From positions 1-36,436 of IMG/VR virus record IMGVR_UViG_3300008219_000041: 36,436 bases of DNA. One strand, written 5' to 3'. Below are positions 1-5,267 of the stretch, one piece after another; position 1 is the first letter of the stretch, and every line of letters starts with the position of its first letter. Under the pieces are notes generated by a model. It was not told where the DNA came from. It searched no databases and saw only the letters and a list, made by a program, of their open reading frames with translations. Source of the stretch: a virus. A program made the translations under genes and the position numbers.

Positions 1-422
1 AAAATGAGTTTGTAGATTTCTCATTACTGACAATTCAAATCTAGGGTTGAAACAAATACCAACAGCAAGGATGGGAATCCGAAAATGTGAGTCTCTAAAG
101 GGAGATCAAATAATCACTTTTTAGATAACTGGATTTTTAATCCTGATTGCCGAATCTTTTGGGAAGAAAAAGAGGGCAGTAGATGGAAACAGATTGATAG
201 CGATATCATGGTTGCCAAGTCTAAAATCAGGAAGTAGCGAAAGCATTAGCAAAGTGAGTAGCAAAAATAAAAATCATTAATTATCTTTATCTAAAAAGCA
301 GAATTTGAAAAGCCAAGTCGCAAGACATAATGAGCATTAGCGAGGTCTATATAAGTAGTCCTAAGAATTTAATTTATAACTGGCGGTAGCGGGGTTTCTC
401 CCCTTGCTACCGCAATACAGTT
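1..422. other. Left-end region without a convincing complete gene
   Basis: No complete gene with a ribosome-binding site is visible. A short open frame enters from the left and stops at 42-44. A second open stretch, roughly 98-237 on +, reads like the C-terminal part of a protein (it contains NWIFNPDCRIFWEEKEG and ends at TAG 235-237) but has no start codon, so it may be a gene remnant. A weak promoter-like pair, TTGAAA (305-310) and TAATGA (328-333), is separated by 17 bp. A strong hairpin at 383-413 precedes the first ribozyme. Confidence 0.5.
383..413 (+). terminator. Stable GC-rich hairpin upstream of the first ribozyme
   Basis: GCGGTAGC (383-390) pairs with GCTACCGC (406-413), and inside it GGGG (391-394) pairs with CCCC (400-403) around TTTCT. 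No long T run follows, so it is more likely an RNA 3'-end stabiliser or processing hairpin than a classical terminator. It lies 9 nt upstream of the hammerhead at 423-477, as in other gaps of this operon. Confidence 0.6.
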
Positions 423-477
423 TTCTGATCACTAGGTATTGGTAACCTAGTCTGAATGAGTAACCACGAAATCAGAA
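423..477 (+). ncRNA. Hammerhead ribozyme, type III, with an extra A in the core
   Basis: Stem III pairs TTCTGAT (423-429) with ATCAGAA (471-477), 7 bp. The predicted cleavage nucleotide is C430. Stem I pairs ACTAGGT (431-437) with ACCTAGT (445-451). The core reads CTGAATGA (452-459), one A more than the consensus CTGATGA. Stem II is minimal (G460-C467, possibly also U461-A466), and GAA follows at 468-470. Everything except the inserted A fits the consensus, so activity is uncertain. It lies 30 nt upstream of the first gene of the operon. Confidence 0.65.
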
Positions 478-507
478 TTAACCAACTCAAAATAAGGAGA
501 AACTATT

Positions 508-867
508 ATGAGTAAATTAGAAAAAATAAAATCACAAATTGAAACCAACATTTACAACTTTTTGAATGCTGAAGAAAAAAGCGATAAAGAATGGTCAGAG
601 AAACATGGTTTTTCATGTTCTTTCAAAAGATCAGATTATGACTATCTGGTTAGAATCAATGAAGATGAAAATGCTGTATCAATTACATTTGATGGCGGTA
701 TGTTCTATGAATTGATCAATACACACTTTGTATCAACTGGTAAGGGTGCTGAAGATTACATAGAAGAATCTTGGTTCTGTAGTGATACAGCAGAAGAAAT
801 ATTTGGTCTATCCAAATATCATTGGGAAATTTGGAACAAAGTTTCAATAGATGTTTTTGCCAATTAA
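508..867 (+). CDS. Hypothetical protein, first gene of the left operon (119 aa)
   Basis: I do not recognise this acidic protein of 119 residues. It has no membrane segment or signal peptide. The start is supported by AAGGAGA placed 9-10 nt upstream, in a leader that recurs before other genes of this operon (AATAAGGAGAAAnTATT then ATGAG). The N-terminal third is lysine/glutamate-rich and probably helical; the rest mixes beta-like stretches (YLVRINED, AVSITFDGG) and aromatic residues. It is preceded by a hairpin and a hammerhead-like RNA and followed by the first copy of an unclassified structured RNA (868-950). Function unknown. Confidence 0.8.
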   Translation: MSKLEKIKSQIETNIYNFLNAEEKSDKEWSEKHGFSCSFKRSDYDYLVRINEDENAVSITFDGGMFYELINTHFVSTGKGAEDYIEESWFCSDTAEEIFGLSKYHWEIWNKVSIDVFAN

Positions 868-950
868 CCCAACTGTCCTGAGCAAGACTAAAACTGCTCA
901 ACTCCCCATAAGTACATTTATTGTAAGTGTGCTTATTGGGAATTAATCCC
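868..950 (+). ncRNA. Unclassified structured RNA motif, copy 1
   Basis: This intergenic RNA shares sequence and fold with 1184-1270 and partly with 6719-6799. After AACCCAAC comes a small pairing GTC (875-877)/GAC (886-888) around CTGAGCAA. Alternatively TGAGCA (879-884) pairs with TGCTCA (895-900); the two pairings could coexist only as a pseudoknot. A second hairpin pairs CCC (904-906) with GGG (938-940) and, after a C/U mismatch, ATAAGTACA (908-916) with TGTGCTTAT (928-936). It ends in GGGAATTAATCCC. It occupies the same place as the hammerheads in other gaps but has no CTGATGA/GAAA core. Confidence 0.5.
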
Positions 951-979
951 AAAACATAATACAAACTGGAGAAAAAATT

Positions 980-1171
980 ATGCCAAAAACATATAAGAAA
1001 AAACTGTATAAACTTGAACACGAAACTGATGGTCTGTACTACGTAGCAAAACTTACACAAAATGAACTATATTATTTGTTAAAAATCGGATACGCATTAG
1101 TAGAAGAAATTTCTGGCAGATCACACGAACTGCATGTGTATTCCTATGGCGATTTGCGGTTGTTAAGATGA
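980..1171 (+). CDS. Hypothetical protein (63 aa)
   Basis: A small basic protein of 63 residues rich in tyrosine, leucine and lysine (many YY and LL pairs), with no clear transmembrane segment. I do not recognise the family. The start has TGGAG upstream at normal spacing, separated from the preceding gene by the structured RNA at 868-950. It ends in TGA at 1169-1171, 12 nt before the second copy of that motif. Its position between two copies of the motif suggests separately processed transcripts, but its function is unknown. Confidence 0.7.
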   Translation: MPKTYKKKLYKLEHETDGLYYVAKLTQNELYYLLKIGYALVEEISGRSHELHVYSYGDLRLLR

Positions 1172-1183
1172 ATGTGTCTGACA

Positions 1184-1270
1184 ATTAACCCAACAGTCCT
1201 GAGCAAGACTTACAAACTGCTTACTTCCCCTTAGATATATTCAATGAGTGTATCTAATGGGAATTAACCC
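1184..1270 (+). ncRNA. Unclassified structured RNA motif, copy 2
   Basis: Begins with the same AATTAACCCAAC as copy 1. AGTC (1195-1198) pairs with GACT (1207-1210) around CTGAGCAA; TGAGCA (1200-1205) can alternatively pair with TGCTTA (1218-1223), where a C-to-T change relative to copy 1 keeps pairing as G-U. The second hairpin has CCC (1227-1229)/GGG (1259-1261), a C/U mismatch, then TTAGATATA (1231-1239)/TGTATCTAA (1249-1257). The hairpin sequences differ from copy 1 but pairing and even the mismatch are kept, which supports a selected structure. Confidence 0.55.
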
Positions 1271-1296
1271 AAACTCAAAAATAAGGAGAGATTATT

Positions 1297-1431
1297 ATGA
1301 GTAAACCAAAAAGAAAAATAACCAATTATGAAAAAGCCAAAAGGGCTAAGTATCGTGGGAAACCTCATACTGTGACCATTGGCGATTTAGTGTTAGATAG
1401 TTTGCTTAGGCAACAACTAGCGAGATCATAA
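1297..1431 (+). CDS. Hypothetical small basic protein (44 aa)
   Basis: This 44-codon gene has a strong Shine-Dalgarno (AATAAGGAGAG) and the operon's usual ATTATTATGAG start context. The product is very basic in its first half (MSKPKRKITNYEKAKRAKYR) and more hydrophobic at its end (GDLVLDSLLRQQL). Its TAA stop (1429-1431) overlaps the ATG of the next gene by one base, implying translational coupling. A nucleic-acid-binding role would fit the charge but is only inference. Confidence 0.7.
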   Translation: MSKPKRKITNYEKAKRAKYRGKPHTVTIGDLVLDSLLRQQLARS

Positions 1432-1658
1432 TGGTTAAATCAAAAGTATTCACATTAAAAAAATATGATGGCAATGCTTTCATCTTAGATGATGGAATAT
1501 TGTTGACTACTGCTTTATGGGAAGATGAATCAAGAACACCACCTTATGACGATGAAAATTGGGGTGAAGTGGATATTGAAGCATTTGAAACCGATGAGGA
1601 ATATCGAGAGATATACGAATTGGCGAATGACCCAAAAGAAAGAATCATAATAGAGTGA
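1431..1658 (+). CDS. Hypothetical acidic protein (75 aa)
   Basis: A strongly acidic protein of 75 residues (clusters such as DDENWGEVDIEAFETDEEYRE) with no membrane segment. I do not recognise it. Its ATG overlaps the stop codon of the preceding basic 44-aa gene by one base and has no separate strong ribosome-binding site, so the two are probably translated together; a basic/acidic pair could interact, which is inference. It is followed by a palindrome copy and a type III hammerhead. Confidence 0.7.
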   Translation: MVKSKVFTLKKYDGNAFILDDGILLTTALWEDESRTPPYDDENWGEVDIEAFETDEEYREIYELANDPKERIIIE

Positions 1659-1663
1659 ATAAA

Positions 1664-1701
1664 AAAGGGTTGAATATTGACCAGTCAATATTTGACCCTT
1701 T
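1664..1701 (+). terminator. Extended hairpin built on palindrome copy 1
   Basis: The 20-bp palindrome at 1673-1692 is flanked by AAAGGGT (1664-1670) and ACCCTTT (1695-1701), separated from it by TG on both sides. The RNA can form a long hairpin of 7 bp, a small internal mismatch and 8-9 bp. It lies 5 nt after the stop of the 75-aa gene and 15 nt before the hammerhead, so it takes the place of the 3' hairpins seen before the other type III ribozymes. Confidence 0.55.
1673..1692. promoter_or_regulatory. Dispersed palindrome, copy 1 (perfect arms)
   Basis: AATATTGACCAGTCAATATT. Both 9-bp arms are perfect around a central CA on the + strand, which is also the transcribed direction here. It is one of 11 copies in the window. 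Confidence 0.75.
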
Positions 1702-1732
1702 CTGTCTCTGGAATTTTTCTGTCTCTGGAATT
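1699..1732 (+). repeat. 17-bp tandem duplication covering the ribozyme cleavage strand
   Basis: TTTCTGTCTCTGGAATT occurs at 1699-1715 and again, perfectly and immediately adjacent, at 1716-1732. Each copy holds the 5' strand of hammerhead stem III, the GTC cleavage triplet and the 5' strand of stem I. Only the second copy is in the right place to fold simply with the core at 1740-1776, but the first could pair by slippage. Confidence 0.8.
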
Positions 1733-1776
1733 AACCAGACTGATGAGCATCCTGTAATGGGATATGCGAAACAGAA
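1717..1776 (+). ncRNA. Hammerhead ribozyme, type III, canonical core
   Basis: Stem III pairs TTCTGT (1717-1722) with ACAGAA (1771-1776). The cleavage triplet is GTC with predicted cleavage after C1723. Stem I pairs TCTGG (1724-1728) with CCAGA (1735-1739). The core is CTGATGA (1740-1746). Stem II starts with the canonical G1747-C1767 and pairs GCAT with ATGC (1764-1767), with a further CC/GG pairing and a bulge. GAA follows at 1768-1770. All conserved core positions are present. Cleavage would put the core on the 5' leader of the gene at 1799. Confidence 0.85.
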
Positions 1777-1798
1777 TCTTTTAAATAAGGAGAAAATT

Positions 1799-2377
1799 AT
1801 GAGAAAGATAACAAAAGAAAGTTCAAAAGCATTTGTGAATTTTGAGCCATATAAAAATGACAATACTAAAGTAGAATGGTCTTATTCAGTATGTCATTCA
1901 AGGACATGGGGTTTCATTAGGGGTGAAAGAGTCGCTAAATTTTATCTTCATGGAAATCTAATAGCTGAGATTTCTCAGACTGGACATTTGTGTGAAGATA
2001 AAGACCATAAATCTGGAAATTTATTTCAAGAGATTGATTATCAAACTGTGAAGATTGATCTATGCGGTTGGCATACACCAACTACTAGAGAAAGAATCAA
2101 TGGTGTTCTTGATGCATTGGGTTATGACTTTAGAATTGCTCAGAGAAATGAGGAGCAAGTTTTAGTTAGAAATGCTGATCTTGATGAAGAATTGCACATG
2201 ATGGAAACTTGGAAACCGAAGAAACATAACGAACAAATAATAAAATTATCAGATGATAGTTTTAATCCAGATATTGTTCAAAAGGTATTCGACTCTAAGT
2301 TCTTTCGTACTCCAAGATTAGATGCTGATGGATACTTGGAAACTGGCATTGATCTAAATGCAATCACAGACTTTTAA
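1799..2377 (+). CDS. Conserved-type phage protein of unknown function (192 aa)
   Basis: The frame is open from 1655, but the start at 1799 is chosen because AATAAGGAGA lies just upstream, whereas an earlier start would run through the palindrome and the ribozyme. The product has a central GWHTPTTRERIN stretch (about residues 88-99) that I associate with small phage proteins sharing a GGW-T-TT-R-N signature near early genes; that resemblance is from memory. No membrane segment, metal-binding cluster or catalytic motif is evident. A hairpin at 2391-2410 and a type III hammerhead follow the stop codon. Confidence 0.75.
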   Translation: MRKITKESSKAFVNFEPYKNDNTKVEWSYSVCHSRTWGFIRGERVAKFYLHGNLIAEISQTGHLCEDKDHKSGNLFQEIDYQTVKIDLCGWHTPTTRERINGVLDALGYDFRIAQRNEEQVLVRNADLDEELHMMETWKPKKHNEQIIKLSDDSFNPDIVQKVFDSKFFRTPRLDADGYLETGIDLNAITDF

Positions 2378-2390
2378 CTTTCAACCAAAA

Positions 2391-2410
2391 GGGGAATCGA
2401 AAGATTCCCC
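2391..2410 (+). terminator. GNRA-capped hairpin after the 192-aa gene
   Basis: GGGGAATC (2391-2398), GAAA tetraloop (2399-2402), GATTCCCC (2403-2410): 8 perfect pairs with a GNRA loop and no following T run. The first base of the next ribozyme follows immediately (2411), so after cleavage the upstream mRNA would end 8 nt beyond this hairpin. Confidence 0.65.
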
Positions 2411-2464
2411 TTGCTGTATAGGAATGTAGTTCCTACTGATGATTCGGAAACGATGAAACAGCAA
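2411..2464 (+). ncRNA. Hammerhead ribozyme, type III, U-U base of stem II
   Basis: Stem III pairs TTGCTGT (2411-2417) with ACAGCAA (2458-2464), 7 perfect pairs. The predicted cleavage nucleotide is A2418. Stem I pairs TAGGAA (2419-2424) with TTCCTA (2430-2435). The core is CTGATGA (2436-2442). Stem II is TCG (2444-2446)/CGA (2451-2453) capped by GAAA, with U2443 and U2454 facing each other where most hammerheads have G-C. GAA is at 2455-2457. The same U-U pattern recurs at 4051-4109 and 7034-7091. Confidence 0.8.
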
Positions 2465-2493
2465 TATTAATTTACAAATATAGGAGAAAAATT

Positions 2494-3582
2494 ATGAGTA
2501 AATTAAAACCAAGTGAGTTAGTGGAAGTGATCTTACACAATTTGCAGAACGCAACTAATAGCGTGCCTTTCATAAAAGGAAGTCCAGCTATTGGTAAATC
2601 TGCTTTAGTGTTTGAGATTGCTCAGACTCTAGCTGATGAATCCAAACTAAAACTGGTCAGGGATTACAAAGGTCGACCCAAATATAATGTTAAACCAAAA
2701 AAGAATGAATTTGGTTTTGCAGACTTTAGGGTTGCCATGTATGAAACGATTGATTTTTCTGGACTACCATATATCGATGATAAAACTGGCAGTCAGAAAA
2801 GAGCATTACTGGACAATCTGCCTACAGATAAAAACAGTAAAGGTCTTTTGTTTTTGGATGAAGTCGCTCAAGCAAATGCATCACTACAAAATACGATCCG
2901 ACAATTAACTTTTGAGGGTCGTATTGGTACTGATTATATTTTGCCTAAAGGTTGGAAAATTGTCCTAGCGGGTAATCATTCAACTGACAGGGCGGGTGCT
3001 CAAAGGATATTGACCCATTTTCAATCTGCTTGTTTAACTCTGGACTTAGTTCCAGATACTAAAGAGTGGTTGGATTGGGCATATCAAAATGATATTAATG
3101 CAGACATTCTTGCATTTCTATCATTCCAGCCTCAATTTTTACATCAATTCGATGCTAAGAAAGAGGGTGGTTTCCCAGCACCTAGAACATGGCATCAAGT
3201 GAGCGAGATGTTGGATGGGGATTTGAGAAAATCCTTAGTCCAGCCAGTCTTGGAATCTTATCTAGGCGAAACAGTAGCCAGAGAGTTTGAAACTTTCTGT
3301 GCTTTCCAAAATGATTTGGAATCGCCTACTAAAATTCTAAAGAGTCCAAAGAAAGCAAAACTACCTGAGAAAACAGAATTGCAATACGCGAGTGTTGCCT
3401 CTTTGATCAGTGCGGTTGAAACTCCAAAGGACTTTGAAAATGCTCTGACTTATGTAGAGCGTTTCGATGCTCAAGAGTTCGCAGTTTTGTTTGTCAAAGC
3501 GCTCACTACAAAGGAATCAAAATTAAAAGAGACATCAGTCTTTATTGATTGGCACATTAAAAACCAAGATATCTTGGTCTAA
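2494..3582 (+). CDS. MoxR-like AAA+ ATPase (362 aa)
   Basis: The protein has a Walker A motif GSPAIGKS (residues 29-36), a Walker B motif LLFLDE (118-123) and a sensor-1 asparagine in AGNHSTDRAG (N161), the pattern of MoxR/AAA_5 ATPases. Such proteins act as ATP-driven remodelling chaperones, usually with a VWA-domain partner. That partner is present downstream (5268-6656), with a DUF3150-like gene between them (4144-5136). The start has ATAGGAGAAAAATT directly upstream. Length is typical. The substrate in infected cells is unknown; insertion of metal or remodelling of a host complex are only possibilities. Confidence 0.85.
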   Translation: MSKLKPSELVEVILHNLQNATNSVPFIKGSPAIGKSALVFEIAQTLADESKLKLVRDYKGRPKYNVKPKKNEFGFADFRVAMYETIDFSGLPYIDDKTGSQKRALLDNLPTDKNSKGLLFLDEVAQANASLQNTIRQLTFEGRIGTDYILPKGWKIVLAGNHSTDRAGAQRILTHFQSACLTLDLVPDTKEWLDWAYQNDINADILAFLSFQPQFLHQFDAKKEGGFPAPRTWHQVSEMLDGDLRKSLVQPVLESYLGETVAREFETFCAFQNDLESPTKILKSPKKAKLPEKTELQYASVASLISAVETPKDFENALTYVERFDAQEFAVLFVKALTTKESKLKETSVFIDWHIKNQDILV

Positions 3583-3604
3583 ATAATCTAATCAAAAATT
3601 GATG

Positions 3605-3675
3605 CACAATGGCACTACCTAGAGATAGGGGATAAGGGTCTTTTTGATTTCTCCTATACCTTATTCGCCATTGTG
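3605..3675 (+). terminator. Long hairpin after the AAA+ gene
   Basis: CACAATGGC (3605-3613) pairs perfectly with GCCATTGTG (3667-3675). Inside, a run of T (3641-3645) and further pairing between the GGGGATAAGG and CCTTATTC segments are possible. Its last two bases also belong to stem III of the next ribozyme, so complete formation of both helices is mutually exclusive at 3674-3675. Confidence 0.6.
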
Positions 3676-3731
3676 TAATCCTTGTATGACATTAGTAGTC
3701 ATGCCTGATGAGTTACTTCGAAAGGATTACA
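3674..3731 (+). ncRNA. Hammerhead ribozyme, type III, one-base-pair stem II
   Basis: Stem III pairs TGTAATCCT (3674-3682) with AGGATTACA (3723-3731), 9 pairs. The predicted cleavage nucleotide is U3683. Stem I pairs GTATGAC (3684-3690) with GTCATGC (3698-3704), 7 pairs including one G-U. The core is CTGATGA (3705-3711). Stem II is only G3712-C3719 with loop TTACTT. GAA is at 3720-3722. All conserved core bases and the G-C at the base of stem II are present; the very short stem II resembles minimal hammerhead designs. Confidence 0.8.
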
Positions 3732-3774
3732 ATTCAGTTAATTAATTTTTAATCGTAAATAAGGAGAAATTATT

Positions 3775-4050
3775 ATGTATTTAGATTATAGAGAAAGAAG
3801 AAGGTACGCAGAAAATCTTGGTAAAAAATGGCGACAACAAGTTAAGAACAGTAGCGATATTGTTTTTGGAAGCACAGATGCTTCTACAGTCATATTTGCA
3901 GTAAAGGATTACATTGATTTTTTGGAATCTAAGAAAGAAGATTTAGATTGGATGATTCGAGATAGAAAAAAATCTATTGATGAAACTATAGGGTATGAAA
4001 AAGAGTTTATTAAGAGAATCCAAGACGACCCTGATTACTTAAAATCTTAA
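3775..4050 (+). CDS. Hypothetical protein, helical (91 aa)
   Basis: A charged, probably alpha-helical protein of 91 residues with arginine/lysine-rich ends (DYRERRRYAENLGKKWRQQ; MIRDRKKSIDETIGYEKE) and a predicted coiled-coil-like second half. No recognised family. AAGGAGAAATTATT precedes the ATG. Its stop codon (4048-4050) is immediately followed by the first base of a type I hammerhead, so a separate 3' hairpin is absent. It sits inside the AAA+/DUF3150-like/VWA block, which may indicate an accessory role; that is inference. Confidence 0.75.
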   Translation: MYLDYRERRRYAENLGKKWRQQVKNSSDIVFGSTDASTVIFAVKDYIDFLESKKEDLDWMIRDRKKSIDETIGYEKEFIKRIQDDPDYLKS

Positions 4051-4109
4051 ACCAACTGATGATTAGCTGAGATGCTATGAAACTGGATAAGAGATTATCC
4101 AGTATTGGT
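4051..4109 (+). ncRNA. Hammerhead ribozyme, type I
   Basis: Stem I pairs ACCAA (4051-4055) with TTGGT (4105-4109). The core is CTGATGA (4056-4062). Stem II pairs TAGC (4064-4067) with GCTA (4074-4077), with U4063 facing U4078. GAA is at 4079-4081. Stem III is a 9-bp hairpin, ACTGGATAA (4082-4090), GAGA, TTATCCAGT (4095-4103). The predicted cleavage nucleotide is A4104. It begins on the base after the stop codon of the 91-aa gene. Cleavage would leave the folded core on that mRNA's 3' end and a 39-nt leader on the next gene. Confidence 0.85.
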
Positions 4110-4143
4110 AATTAAACCAACTCAAAAATAAGGAGAAATTATT

Positions 4144-5136
4144 ATGAGTAAAAAGAAAACTAGCGACAAGAAAACAGCATTAGCAGAATCTTGCGTTAAG
4201 GTTCAAGTCACTATAAAAACTTATAGTGGGATAAAGGCAGACACCAAAGCCAGAAATGAATTAGCAGATATTAAAGATGCTAATCAAGAATTGGTTAGGG
4301 TATCTAAACATTTATTAAAAGAGAAGCGTCTTAAACAGCCTATTAAAATCAAAGGTAGGTTTAGGAATCAGGTTATGTATAAACATACTCTGCCTTGGAT
4401 TGATGCTGATGATCAAGCTTTAGGTGGTGGGAAGTCCTATGTCTCTTATGACCGACAGGTTAAAAAGGGCGAATGGAGAATCCTACCCGCCAAAAAACTT
4501 GAATGGTTTGAAGAACAGGTAAAGATGTTCCAAAAGGAATTTAATGATGCTGTTCAGAAAGTCATAGATGGTTATTCGGATGCGATTGAAGAAATGAAAG
4601 CAAAAGAAACTGGTCTAGGCGATCTGTTCAATGAATCAGATTATCTTAGTGCTGATGAATTGAAAGCAAGATACATCTTTGATCATGAAATCGGGATAAT
4701 AAATGAGTTCAATGCTGATGATATTAGAGTATCAATATCGGAAGATGTTAAATCTAATATTATTGCTACTGCTCAAGAAAGAAACAAGGGAGTGCAGAAA
4801 AATGCCGACAGGATTACTGCCAAGAAACTGGTTTCCAGTATTGAAAGACTGGCAAATGCATTGGAAAGCTATGATCCAAAAGAACCATCTAAACATCCAT
4901 TGAGAGATGGTAGCTACAATGATCTTAGAGAAATGTTGGAAACAATAGATGATTATCTATTGAGTGATGATGATGATCTAAAATCAACTGTTGATGATCT
5001 GCGAAAGGACATTGTGAAAGCAAAATCCCAAAGCAATCTCAAGAAGGATGATAAAACTAGAAAATCCACAGCCAAGAAACTTAGGAAAGCTGAAAAGCAA
5101 GTCAAAGTTTCTGACACTGCTAAAGGATTATTTTAG
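4144..5136 (+). CDS. DUF3150-like protein (330 aa)
   Basis: A long, charged, largely alpha-helical protein with a basic lysine-rich C-terminus (about residues 285-325). The middle holds a conserved-looking aromatic/acidic stretch (HTLPWIDADDQALGGGKSY, about 81-99) and helical segments around 120-160. The composition, size and position between a MoxR-type ATPase and a VWA protein match DUF3150 proteins, which accompany this pair in bacteria and phages; the assignment rests mainly on context. The start has AATAAGGAGAAATTATT upstream. Likely role: adaptor or substrate of the ATPase/VWA machine, as inference. Confidence 0.7.
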   Translation: MSKKKTSDKKTALAESCVKVQVTIKTYSGIKADTKARNELADIKDANQELVRVSKHLLKEKRLKQPIKIKGRFRNQVMYKHTLPWIDADDQALGGGKSYVSYDRQVKKGEWRILPAKKLEWFEEQVKMFQKEFNDAVQKVIDGYSDAIEEMKAKETGLGDLFNESDYLSADELKARYIFDHEIGIINEFNADDIRVSISEDVKSNIIATAQERNKGVQKNADRITAKKLVSSIERLANALESYDPKEPSKHPLRDGSYNDLREMLETIDDYLLSDDDDLKSTVDDLRKDIVKAKSQSNLKKDDKTRKSTAKKLRKAEKQVKVSDTAKGLF

Positions 5137-5145
5137 TCTGGATAT

Positions 5146-5165
5146 GGGGAGTCGCAAGACTCCCC
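5146..5165 (+). terminator. GNRA-capped hairpin after the DUF3150-like gene
   Basis: GGGGAGTC (5146-5153), GCAA (5154-5157), GACTCCCC (5158-5165): 8 perfect pairs with a GNRA loop. No T run follows. Unlike the other gaps of this operon, no hammerhead core follows before the next gene. Confidence 0.6.
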
Positions 5166-5192
5166 TAATCCTAGAGTGTTTAATTGAAAGCA

Positions 5193-5212
5193 AGTATTGA
5201 CCAGTCAATATT
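5193..5212. promoter_or_regulatory. Dispersed palindrome, copy 2
   Basis: AGTATTGACCAGTCAATATT, one mismatch to the consensus in the left arm; the CA centre is on the + strand. It lies in the gap before the VWA gene. Confidence 0.7.
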
Positions 5213-5220
5213 TGTTTTCA

Positions 5221-5239
5221 TGTGAACATTCTGTTCACA
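5221..5239. other. 8-bp inverted repeat before the VWA gene
   Basis: TGTGAACA (5221-5228), TTC, TGTTCACA (5232-5239). A perfect inverted repeat 28 bp upstream of the start codon at 5268. It could be an operator or an mRNA hairpin; the sequence does not decide. Confidence 0.5.
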
Positions 5240-5267
5240 AAATTTGTTTATATATAGGAGAAAAATT

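Noticed and set aside
305-333. TTGAAA/TAATGA as the promoter of the left operon
   Set aside because: The spacer is 17 bp but the -10 is poor; it is mentioned only in the region note because no better candidate was seen.
868-950. RNA motif copy 1 as a type I hammerhead (CCCAA and UTGGG could be stem I)
   Set aside because: There is no CTGATGA or GAAA core, and copy 2 does not keep the same outer pairing.
1655-1798. A longer N-terminus for the 192-aa protein, starting at 1655
   Set aside because: It would translate the palindrome and the whole hammerhead; a strong AAGGAGA and ATG at 1799 give a better start.
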